Part shown: positions 1 to 12,000 of the stretch, one piece after another
Position numbering within the stretch: the first letter of the stretch is position 1
How the letters are laid out: each line of letters begins with the position of its first letter
Assembly (NCBI GenBank): GCA_003586115.2
Contig: QVOM02000102.1
Span: 62,001-126,000 of the forward strand
Length of the DNA stretch: 64,000 nt
DNA from: Salvator merianae
Lineage: Eukaryota > Chordata > Lepidosauria > Squamata > Teiidae
Direction of reading: 5' to 3'
The notes under the pieces: generated by a model
What the model was told of the DNA's origin: nothing
Databases searched by the model: none
What the model saw: the letters and a program-made list of their open reading frames with translations, nothing else
Position numbers and translations under genes: made by a program

Positions 1-1706
1 CATTATCGGTTAATGTTCGTGACAGAAACTCAATGACACAACTACTTGGTAAATATACTTTCTATATTTCAAAGTGCATTGCATATGTTTCAGATCATAT
101 TTAATTACACTTCACGATTAGCACATTATACTTAATGTGTTTCTCACATCAGTTGTGTATACAAAAGTATTGTTTTGTTTGTTTTGTTAGAGGTGAAGTA
201 TTTGTTTATACGTAGGCTTCTGACTTTTTGTAATTGTATCATTTGTGGTAAAATTTATATTTTCTTAGGTTTGTGGTATATTTTTGTAGTAGGGATAGCG
301 GTTGGTATTCTGTTCCAGCAGACAAGAATTAAATTAAATTAGTGAATAAATTCAAAATTTACAAACTGTCATATACATAACTCCTTAAATTGTTCTTTCT
401 GATGGTGAAATGCATTTTGCTGATATTGGGCAAGACTCCTTATTGTTCAGCATTGTTTCTGCTGATTCACTCTTCGTGTGTGAATGACAATGAAGGAGGA
501 ATTATGGCTGCACTGTGTGGCTAATGGACATTGCTAGATTTCTTCTGTAAGAGTCATAGTATCTTGGAAGGACTGCTCTTCCCAGCAGAACACTCTTTAT
601 AAAAGGTCTGCAAAATAACCATAAAATGACTTTATTAATTAAACAGTTTTGAGGTACAGTAACAGGATCTTTAACACAGGAGACACAAAAGAAGAATTTT
701 AAAATATCTTGAAGCAACATTAAATAATATTTTTTATTATCACTGTACTAACTTGGAGTCCTAGAATTGTTCACCCCACCATCCTTCCCACCTCAAACAC
801 TCAGCCACCAACCCTAGAATTGAAACTTACTGACGACAGCAAAAGCCAAGATGTTTTTCTCCCTTGTGTGGTCTACAAGACAAGGGCCTGCAGCCAGTTT
901 CTAGGTTTTTGAAGTCTTCTGGAGCTAGATATGTGGCCCTTGTAATTAGACTTAGGCTTAATTATTGCAGTTGTCAAACATGCCCATAGTTTGTTTAAAA
1001 CTGCTTTTCAAAGACAGAAGCTATAATCAGAAAACTGCATGCTGCATTTGATTGGGATAAAAAAGTTTTATTTTGTACTGTGGTAATGATCTTTAAACTC
1101 ATTAGCAATACTGACAGTTTTGCTGACAGATTGAGGAATAATTCAGAACAGCTATGTACCCTCTTAAGTGAGAGGCAGTTTATATACAAGCTAGTGTGCT
1201 TTTACCAGTTGGCTAGGAGCTGTGAGCAGCCCTTACTAGGGCTTAACAGCTGTATTTCAGCCTTCTGGCTTTTTCTGGGCCTGAGGGAAGGGGCAACAAA
1301 TCCATGTGCTGTGTGAAGATGGCATCACTCAGTGGCATGTGCTTTTGCACCTTCAGAGGCTTCCCCTGGCCAGTGTTGGCCCTCCAAAAAACTAGAGTGT
1401 TATTTGCCTTTTGGAGGACTTGCATGAGTGGGGAAAAGCTCCTGGAGGCTCCAAAACAAATGATAGTGCACAATGAAATTGTCTTGTGAGACCATGAATG
1501 GCCCACCTCCACAGAAGGCAGGTGAGACCTGGTATAGACTGCATCTAGCTTCTAGGAGCCAATAGAGACGTGCTACCATGTCTCGTGCTCCCTTAGGAGG
1601 TGAATGTCTGTTCCAAATTACTTGGAACAATGTTCTAAATCTCATCAATGAATAAGGTGGCACTATTCCATGATTGGTAGAATGTAGGCTTTCACGACCA
1701 GTTTCA

Positions 1707-1808
1707 ATCTCATTTGTAATAGTTTTTGGGCTGTTGTGCCATGTTCTATAGTTCTCAGAAGTACTATAGAACATGGCACAACAGCCCAAAAACTACTACA
1801 AATGAGAT
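1707..1808. repeat. Inverted repeat with 45-bp arms
   Basis: The arms 1707-1751 and 1764-1808 are complementary at 44 of 45 positions, separated by 12 bp (TTCTCAGAAGTA). The arm contains TTTTTGGGCTGTTGTGCCAT, similar to a common reptile repeat, so it probably arose by inverted duplication of part of a mobile element. Confidence 0.9.
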
Positions 1809-2252
1809 ATTCCATGATTGTCTGAATCTAAAAGCAAAGAAAACTGTGGCTGTTGTGATCTGTCCATGTCACTAACTGGAAAGAAAAGCAGTGTGTTCCA
1901 TTCTGTAACTCTGTTTCCCTGTGACAGAGAAAAAGCAGGAGATATGGGCATTAAGTGGAAGATGCTAGATATTTATCAGAAGATGGGCTATTAGCCGGCT
2001 GAATTCAAATCCGTTAGGTTAATAGTGTCATGGAAATAGTATTGGCATGATTTCTAATTCACTGCAGAAATTTGAAACCATCTGTACCTATAACCATTTT
2101 TGCAGTTTATTTATTTATTATTTCTCAACATTTGTATCTTGCCCTTGATCCAAAAGCATATGGCGTGTCACACCATTCAGTAAAACATGGATAAAATCAA
2201 TAGAACAATAGAAAATATTCAATAATGAATATTCAGTTCTTGAAAACTCTCA

Positions 2253-2680
2253 GGGTGCCTCCAGACACGGAGTAAAATCCGCAGTTTTCCTGGGACTGTA
2301 TTGGGAATGCCAGATGTAATAATGACATTCCCTAGATAGTTCCAGATTTAGTGAAGCTATAACCCTTAATATTGCTATTATGAGAAATTTAGCAATCATG
2401 CTGGGTTTCTCATAATAGCAATGGCTACTTACATGTCTGTTGGCCTGTTTCATTATTATTTCACTTAGGGCTGCCCAGAAGCCATCCAAGCATGCAAAAA
2501 CAACAAAAGAAAGTGGATGGGCACTTGGCTGGCTTCCAGGTAGCTCCTTGTGAGCTTATATTGACACAGGCTGGCAGACACCAAAGTACAGCCAGGACTG
2601 CTCCTTGTGTCTGGCAAGGGGCAGCAAGAGGCAATTGCAGGCTCTTTCTTAGATCCCGCATTGTTTCTTACTGTCTGGAG
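2253..2680. mobile_element. DNA transposon, family B, about 430 bp
   Basis: It begins AGGGTGCCTCCAGACA and ends near ACTGTCTGGAGACA. Its interior is homologous, in inverse orientation, to the better preserved copy at 12349-12730. The right boundary is degraded, so the end is approximate. It has no coding capacity. Confidence 0.65.
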
Positions 2681-2916
2681 ACAAACCTCAGACTGGTGCA
2701 TGAAACTATCTTTGTTGGAACATAATTATTTTCAATTAATATGAGTTCTTAGATAATTCTATTTGTTAGGATGATGTATACTTGAGTTTTCATACATATG
2801 CAAATTCTCCTCTGTACAATATGTAGGACTGATTTCAAGTTTTCATTGTGAGTGAATATTAAGTAGTGGCATGCCATTTATTCAAATCAATATCAATTCA
2901 ACTGTTATTACAACAG

Positions 2917-3081
2917 CTGTACTCTCCAGCAAAGATGTGAGAATTCAGGAGTCAACCTATGATGCAGTTCTACATGGTGCACATTCTGGAAATACTAGTG
3001 AGCACAGATATTCAACAAATGACACAAGGGCACCTGGAATTATTTCCCTAAGTGATGATGAACATTATTCAACAACTCCTG
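2917..3081 (+). CDS. CD44: CD44 variable exon A
   Basis: This is a 165-nt, phase 1-1 exon coding a 55-residue piece of the extracellular stem. The acceptor ...ttattacaacag precedes CTGTACTCTCC and the donor is CCTG|gtatga. It begins A-V-L-S-S-K-D, like the other array members (AVSSSDD, AVTSSDN), and is rich in Ser, Thr, Asp, Glu and His, as expected for an O-glycosylated stalk. It contains an N-glycosylation site (NTS) and an HSGN motif that could accept a glycosaminoglycan; that last point is inference. The acceptor has a poor pyrimidine tract, which suits regulated inclusion. Orthology to a particular human v exon cannot be assigned. Confidence 0.88.
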
Positions 3082-6000
3082 GTATGACTAAGTACTTCTT
3101 GGTTGTTGATTGTATAAAATGGAGGATTTGTTAATTAGAAACACAGTCAGTCTTTTTACTGGTAGTTTGTGTGCGGATAATATGCTATGATTACTTCAAA
3201 AAGGAAAGAAGCAGCATACATTTAAAAGCATTTTTTCCAGATGTGTTCTTTTCATCTGTCATACCCATAAAACCAAAATCTTAAGTGATGTTGAATTTTG
3301 GATAAGCAAAAATGAGTCACAAGTGCCTGTCTGAATTTGTTTCAGACTAAGAAGTTCCCTGAAATCCACAGACCTCTAAACTAATGTATCATCCATATCC
3401 CAACCATATCTTAAAGCAGTGTTTTTTAAAAAGCCTTCATCCGTTATAAACATAATGCTCTTTCCTAAATAATGTGCAGCATATACAATTCAGACTCTGT
3501 TAGAGAAAGTCATTCTTTGAAAATTTTGAGTGACTCTCCATATGCAGTTGTTGCTGTTTTAAGTTTCTCAAGAATTGGTGCTTGTAGACATTAAACAATC
3601 GATGTAAATCAGTTCCAGAGTAGATGAAAATTAGCATAAGCTGATTTTGTAATTGTTCGCTTTGCTTAATTATTGATTTGTGTCTGACTACTGAAGCATG
3701 AAGATCTTTGACATAGTTTTTTCATTGCTTTTACTTTTTGTTACCAGGAAATTTATTGGCATTTCCTCTTGTAAATGGAGTCTGGCTTATTTTCTTACTC
3801 TGTGGGGCTTTCTTTGGTGTTGGTCTCATTTATCAGTATTTAAATCATGTTCTTTTATACCAATCATAATGTTTTACACATTATGCCCTTTATGTATTCT
3901 AAGAAAAGTTCTGACTATAAAGAAAAAAATCTGGTAGTGTGAACCTGGTGGCAGTATCTCAAGATAATTTTATCTTAATTTCCTTGAAAAAGAGAGCAGC
4001 ACCTTTAGAATGAGTCAGAATATGAACTAAACTGTGCGTGTGATCTCACAGAGCATTTTGAGGACGTTTATTTCCAAAGGATCGTTCCATTCATGAATGC
4101 GGAACAAAAAAAACCTGCCTCACACAATTTTTAAAAGAAACACCAAAAAGCCTCCTACCTGTGTAGTTGCCTTGGCCTCGAAGCCTAGCAACCTCTCTGT
4201 AACAATCAGAGCTCACCATTCCTTTGATGCTGCCAGTCGATTTTCCGTGGATCCGATTGGTTGGCAGCAGAAGCAGGCTGGGATTGGCTCAGGAATCAGG
4301 CTGCAAATAGGATGCGCAAGGAAAGACCTTGGGACATGGTAAAGTGGTATATTTTCTGTTTGTCCCAAGGGTCTCAAAATCACTCCAGAACTGTTCTAAA
4401 ATGCGTGTCTGAACACACTCTATGTTTTATAGTTGAAAGTGCAAATCAGTACTTCCTTTAAAGTGTGGTCATAGTGCCTTGATAATGGCCAAAACATGTT
4501 CCAAAAATCATAATCTCAAAGTAAAAAAAAAGAAGAAAAGAAGACCGGAAAACAAAATTTATGAACTTGAGATGCCACCATCATTTAATTTATTACAAAG
4601 CCTTGGCATCTGTCAAAAACCTCCCTAGATCAGCTAAAGGTGCAAGCTGTTGTCACTTCTTTTCTTCCTTTATAGCTGATGCCTTCTTTTTTTTCTGCTG
4701 CTGGTGATCTGTGGGTACTATCTGCACAACTCGCAACTTCTGAAAATTGAAGTGATATCAATGAGTGACTGATAATTCAACAATACTTTCCAAAAAATTA
4801 TCTGCTTTCCTTCTCCTCTTGTATACGCACTTAAATGAAAAAGCAAACCATGTATATTTTAACAAGACAAAAAGAACAATCTGTGTGATTATTCAGCAAG
4901 CATGACTCTGAACTCATTGAAAACATCATCATAACAGCTGTGTCCTCCAGTGATGATTTCCTCAAGCAGGAAGATTCAACTAAGATTCCACTAGATGCTG
5001 TTCACTTTAGACCAGAAACTGAAGATGCAAGACCTACAGTCACCACTTCAGATGTATTCCATCCAGTGTTTTCTTCACCGAGTGATAGAGAAGGAAATCT
5101 AGATGATGATTTTTTTTATCATTCAGGTACTTTTATAAATAATGAATTATTGCTCTATGATTAGAATAGGAACCCATTCAAGAAGTTGTATAAGTCAGGA
5201 TACAAGCCATATCTGTTAGGAAAATCCAAAGTGGGAAGTTGTTTATTCTGCATTATGTATCCTTGCCACAGCAACATTTTTCAATGAAAGTGCTGAAAAT
5301 GAAGAATTGAATCATTTATCACCTGTGGATCAGTCTGGACAAAGAAGCAATTCTGCAACAAATACATCATCTCATGATGTCCTAAAAATTCCAATTCCTC
5401 CAACAGAAAGTTATCATGAAAAGTCTTCCCAGACAGGTACTGCCAATTGGTTTACTTAATATAATTTCACTATGTTCTAATATATATGAAAAATGGCAAT
5501 TTGGGAGATTGGCTAATAGTCTTGCTTTTCTACATGCATGGTTGTTATTTTAAAACATTCTGTCACATTTTTACTTTTGGCATCATCAAATATCCATCAG
5601 AGCATATTACTAATGATACCTTAAGACAAAATTACAAAGCCTTTCAATAGTAATGGATTAAAAATATATATTTATTTATTATTGGACTTCTATACCACAG
5701 ATTTCAAAAGGCTCTGTGCAGTGTACAAGTAAAACATAAACTCAGAACAGATACAAAAATAAAACAATTGTAATTAATTGTGGTCACCCCATCAGTTGAT
5801 TTGCTTTGAAAATGGTGAAGAAAACATTAAACTGAAATCATTAATGCAGTTATTAAAACATAACTATGAATTGTTTGCATGAGGAATAGATCGCTGCTGT
5901 TGGCAAGGTCAACAAAGGTTTCCCAGTGACCCAGGCAGTCCAAATATCCATGCTACAGTTGTATGGTACCTCCCTCCATTCGTACGGATTCGTATTCTCT

Positions 6001-9000
6001 GTGAAGCCTTCTGCTTATCAGATAATTCAGTCAATATCTCAAAAATGTGAATTCTACAAGAATACATCATTTTTGCTTATGTAAAAATTGTATCTTAATG
6101 TTGATATAAATTTTATTTCATCTTAGCAGACCACCCTTTCTGCACATTCAGGCTCCATGCATGATAATTTTACAGAATGTTATGCTATGATTCTCACTGA
6201 CTGAGTAGAGTCATCCCATTCTATTTCATACTTTCCTCTAATAAAAAATGTAATAAAAAGTTGTTCATACCACTAGTTTTTGCTTACTGATTTGTAATTT
6301 GTATCTGTGACGATGATGATGATGATGATGATGATGCCTTTTGATTATAATATTTCAGGAACAAACTTATTTGACACATATTAGGTAGTTGTATTATGAC
6401 AACATTTCTTAGCATTTTTTTAGAACCTAGCTGTTTAGGGAGTTTGCACAATTTTTCATACTGTGTTCCTGAAATCAAAAAGACAAGCTAGAAGTATTCT
6501 GTTTATTAAATCCTTCACATAGTGAATTGAAATAATGCCTCAAATGTGAAAGAATGAACTTTTTATAGAACTTAATCCTAATGGCGAAGGTTTCTGAGAT
6601 TCTTCTATATGGTGATGATAGTAAAAAATGGAGACTCCATTGAATATTATTTGGGCTTTCTACACTTAACTGAAGTCCACATTACAAAGGGGTACAGGAC
6701 CTTCTCTTCTGCACATTATGGCAGAATACAGGAGGACCCACCCACCGCACCAGATGGAGTATAGGCTGGATCTGGAAGATCTAGGTCCAGATTGCAGGTG
6801 GACATGATTAAACAGGTCTACTGGCGTACTAGTGGAGATAAACTGGAATATGGATGTGTGCAGAAGATGCAAGCCTCCATGTTCTGTGCCAAAATGAGTC
6901 CCCAGGGGCTCTAAGACTAGGAACTTTTGTTCCTGGATGTCAGAACTCCAGAGACGAGCTCTGAAGCTTCTAACCCAGCATGGGGGTGGGTTAGAACAGA
7001 GATAAGTGCAGAAATGCCCTTTGTTTTTCATTGATCAAACTATGCAGGATAATTGAGGCAAATAGTCTACAAATACCACTAATGGTGATGGAATAAAAGA
7101 GATTGTTATTCTGTATGATACACATGAGAATGGAAATGTATCTTCTCATGAATATATAAGTTCCCCCTATTAATTTTGAATAAAATATTTCCCTAGATCT
7201 TTGTGATATCATTCTGCAGCTTAAAAGCTTCCTGTTGATCTTTGTTTTTGGAATTTCTCTTTTTTTTAATTTTGGGGTTAGTTGTTTACATTATGTGTGT
7301 TATTTTATAATATTTGTATTTGGCTTATTAGAATACTATACTTTGCATTGAATAGTGTTTATTTCTTACAAAGTGGTATTAGATTTATAACTATACTTCA
7401 AGCTGTATCATTATTTAATTTTTAGTTCGCTTAACAATACAACAGTAATGAAACTGTTGTCTACACTTCTAAAAGTACATTGAGTATATTAATAGTGTTT
7501 GATGCATTTATAGTAAGGTTTAGAGGTACCATAGTGAAAGATATGGTATATAGAAATATTTTATTACGTGGCTATTAGTTGCATTGGTTTTTTAAAATTA
7601 TTTTTACCATCCCTTTTGGTATCTGGTGTATCTCTCTTTTTAAACTACCTCATATTCTGTTTAATACAGACTATGTATATATTAAAAAACAATCAACTGA
7701 ATCATTTGTCTTTATTATATCCCTGGAACAACACCATATAAAAGAAACTCATATTTGTGAGGGTTTTTTTTCATTCTTTTAAACTGAGTTGTTAGTTCTA
7801 GAACTGCATATCGCCATAATTTTGTTGACATTAATAGCACTATAAAACTCAGACAAATATTTTATAAAGTGCTTATACATTAAGAGATAATTGAGACACT
7901 TGACCCTAGAGACACATGTTAAAGATAACTTGAAGGATCCTCTCTCCTTATGTCTTTATTAATATGCTTAAAGATGGATAGAGCTATTTTATGTATAGTG
8001 GACAGAAGTCAAGAGAAATGCAGCAGAACGTCTGCATACATTAATGTAATTCTTCGTTAAAACAGATTTAGTCTCTAAGGAAGAATCTACTCAAAATCCA
8101 CTGCATGCCATGTATCCTGAATGGTCCAGTGAAGAAAGTAACACATCAAGCATATCTAGTGAGGAAACAGTACCTGGAGTTAATGCTTCATCTGAAAATG
8201 ACCATAGCAATGAATCCTTTTATACAGGTATCTCCATCCCCAAACCAATTTATTACTGATCTCTATAAGGGGTATGATCTTGATTCTTCTGGGGCTCAGG
8301 AAAGGAGCTAAGCAACAATTTACTATTAGCATTTGATCTCTACAAACTGCAGGAAAGCAGGCCTTGGTCCAGTACACTTCAAATATTTAGCATTAAATAT
8401 ACATCCATGCCAATAGAAATGTTTTAAGTGCTTTGAGATGTGCCTTGTGAAAATGTGATACTGATTCAGCTGCCATTGTGATAGTTACAATTTCCATCGA
8501 TGAAATTAACTATGAAGATTCTACACATGAAACGTTGATGAATGAAACGCATCCTGATTGGAACAATGAAAACCAATATTCTACAAATATATCGAAAGAT
8601 GTTCTGCATGATATTGCTTCTTCTAGTGAAAGCAACTATGAAAATAATTTGGAAGCATCTCCTACAGGTACAAGAAGGAAAATAATTATTTTTCCTTTTC
8701 TAGATTGCGTTTCGTTGTGCTTCCACAAAATTGGCTTACTGCCACACTGCTCATTAGGACAGGATCCCCCCCTCCCCCCCCCAAATGTCTTTATTAAATA
8801 GATAAATGTATATTTGAATTGGAACTTGAAAAGATAAATGTTTATAGAATGATGTTTAATACTGCCCTGAAATGGTAGTCATATTAGCAAAATGAATTCT
8901 GTGGACCAACTCATTTACTAAGGTGTATGTTTGGTGAGACAAGAGTTGACACTAAAGGCATAAAGCAGATAAATAGGATAGTTATAAACTGCAATGGGAA

Positions 9001-12000
9001 TAGAAATGATCCAGTCATTGTATTACAGCTGCAGTAAATGTGAAATCTTGTGAAGATTTTGTTCACGATCACAAGAGAAGTAAAAAGAAAATATTTTCTC
9101 TCAAGCAACGGAAAGTGAACCCTATAGTTTTACATGGCTTTTGGCACTCGGCTGCAGGAACTGCTACTTGTGGTCCATCCAACAATCTTAAAGGCTCCAT
9201 TCTGGATTTTCTGTCAGGGTTTATTCCCTTGGCCTTAGCCTTTCACAAAGCATTCACAAGGAAATAAATCAATTTTACCGATAGCTTGGAAGACCCAGTG
9301 AGCTTCCATAGCAGAGCTGGGATTCAAACTGGAGGTTCCAGAGTTCTAGGCTTGTGCTGTTAACCACTGCTTCACTAGAGGGCCTTGTACTTTCTGCAGG
9401 GGTAGAATATGTTTCAGACATACTGGCCCTTTCTGCACTTGGTTTTATTCTGGATTGTATCCAAGAATAGAGACCTGCTATCCACATGCTAGTGCAGATT
9501 ACAGCAAGCTCTGGGTGGGGCCTGCCATAGTTTACACTAGCATGCAGATGGCAGCTCCCTATTCTAGGCTATAATCTAGAATAAGGCCAAGTGCAGAAAG
9601 GGCCACTGTCTCTGCTAAAATGAAAGGCTAAGTGGTATTGATTTTTGTTTCGTGTTTTGGCTTCATAAAGTAGCTGTGAAAAATGCAGCATTTAAAATTG
9701 ACCCAGCCATCTTTATGACAACAGAAATTTCTGGTGGCAGTCACAATGAAGAACATAGGAAGAATCACACCATGTTAAAAACGGAATATTCTGAATGGGA
9801 TAGTGAAGAGCAGTATTTCACAAACACATCTGGAGATAATTTGCAGCCTGGAGTTGCTTATCCAGGAGAAAGTGAACATGAACAGAAGTCTTCACACACA
9901 GGTATCAGCTGGAACAGAAGTAAATATTTATTTTCATCTTTTTCAATTACTTTTCTAGATAGCTAAGATTGCTGACTCCATGTATGTAAAAATATTGTTC
10001 TTGAAATTTTGCATTAAATCTTCGAGTATACAAACAGTACATTCCACATATGTCCTGACAAAGCTGGTGGAGGTTTGGTTATAGTGAGGAAGATCAGTAG
10101 CCAGGCTCCCAGTGTGTCACCACTGCTTCAGTGGAGGCCACATTCCCTGAAGTTCTGTCAACAGTGTCAGCAAGTACTATTGGCAACTGCCATGCCTAAG
10201 ACAACAGTAGCAGACACTGAGGGTGTGATCAGACAGTACTTTTTTCAATTGTCCCTTTTAGAAAACACGTCTCTTCTGTGGATCCACAAAAAGCAGGCAT
10301 TCAAACAGTAAAACAAATAAGCTTAACTCATGTTTTCACACATTGCTATTTTTTCACCTCAAAGTCTGGCAAAACCTTCCTAACAACAAGTGCTTGCCAC
10401 TGATTGGCCAGCTGCTGGTCTGACTTTCCGGGCCTGCTTGGTCTCTCACAGATAGCATTTGTTCCCATGTTGTCATTGGCTAGATTTCCCTCCTCTGTGA
10501 AGCTCCCCACCCAGTGCAACTGAAAGAAAGAGTTTTCTCAGTGTTATTTTACACTATGTGAGGCTTTAGCATGGGGTAAGGCACTTTGGGGTTTTTTATG
10601 TCCGCCTTTACAGTTTCAAATTCATCCAGAGGGCGTGTTGTTAAGTATGTCTGATCACACCCTGACAAATGAAAAGACGGAGATAGATCCATCAGATCTC
10701 AGCCCCATTGGCAGTCTGTGCTCAGGATTGTACTGAACTTTGCACCAACCAAAGGGCTGATGCAAAGGTGGGGGACCAAAAAGCCAATACTCTGTGGGAG
10801 TTTGGTTTGCTCTCTTTCTATTTTTAATACTTGTTTGTTTGCCTCTCTAGTAATATGGGAAGTAAGCACAATTTTATAGTAGATATATAAAGATGAGAGC
10901 TGTAAAAATGATAAATGATCTCATATATGAGGTGTGTTCTACTTGAGGCAATTAAAAGCTTGTTTAGCAATGTTTGCATACTAATTTGTATCCATTCTTA
11001 AAGGAATTCCTTTTAAATACATCAAGAGTCTATTTCCTTTATTAATTAATTCTTTCAAGTTGAAACAGTCATGAACAGGAAACACTTTATTAGATAGTAT
11101 CTCGTGAAAGTATTCTTATTTTTGTCTTTAATGATATTGGATGACGCTCCAGTTGTAAGTCATAAGTAGCATGCTTTCAGTATAAGTGGAATTAAACAAA
11201 GAAGAAAAAGCAAAGTAAGAACTTGCAGGATTTGCATATAATACATATAGTAAAAACTGGGAAAAGGCACCATGCGAATGTAAAATTTGAAATATTCAAA
11301 CCATCATTGCAACAGCTGTTACCTCCAGTGATAATGGCAAGCAGGAAGATTACACGGAAGATCCTCTATTGCATAGCACACATCCTGGACAGGACAGTGA
11401 CGGCATACATCCCACAAACTCTACTAGGGTTGATGATTTCTATGGAATTATTGTTCCAAGCGAAAGGAAGCATGAAAAGGAAGACACAGCTTACACAGGT
11501 ACCAAAAAAAAAAGGAACTGTAGCAAGCATGTCCTTTTTTGAATCATTCCTGCAAGGCAAGGTGATAGTGCCGCATTATATGCACTGACTTCACTGTCAG
11601 TTGACAGTAAAATACCATTGAATTGTAACAAATAAGAAGAAACTGCCATGTAAATCTTCTCCTTCTCTGGCTTTGAGAAAATTGGCTGCAGTGAAGGTTG
11701 GGTAGATGTTGCTATTAGCTTGCCATTGTAGCTTTAGCACTGCTGTTTTAGAAGAGGCAATGCTATATTTTCCATGGTCCCACCAACAATGGCGACAGGG
11801 TCTGCATTAACTATGCTAGCAGCAGTGGCAGAGTACAGAAACATTCAGTGAACCTGAAACCGTTCCTGGGCCAGAGTTTGGTGTATTGGTTTCAGCTTCA
11901 CATATGCAACAGCCCATACTTAAGGCCATTGCAAGCCTGTGCTAGCCAAAGACTTGAAGAAGAAAGGCTAGCAGGATTTTGACTTGGGTAGACATTCTGG

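Larger units (their letters stand above)
1..2916 (+). other. CD44 intron upstream of the first visible variable exon
   Basis: No exon with CD44-like splice sites and phase is seen here. The stretch holds a 45-bp-arm hairpin (1707-1808), a LINE-like tail fragment (about 2105-2210) and a palindromic transposon (about 2253-2680). Because CD44 phase 1-1 exons start just after it, it must belong to the intron following the constant exons or an earlier variable exon. Confidence 0.7.

Noticed and set aside
1400..1789. 129-codon minus-strand open frame
   Set aside because: It runs into the 45-bp hairpin and has no recognisable protein features.
8461..8484. Earlier acceptor for CD44 exon E (start 8470)
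   Set aside because: It is in frame and possible, but alignment with sibling acceptors favours 8485; kept as an alternative only.
11223..11588. 121-codon open frame overlapping CD44 exon G
   Set aside because: It is in a different frame from the phase 1-1 exon; the exon frame matches the other array members.
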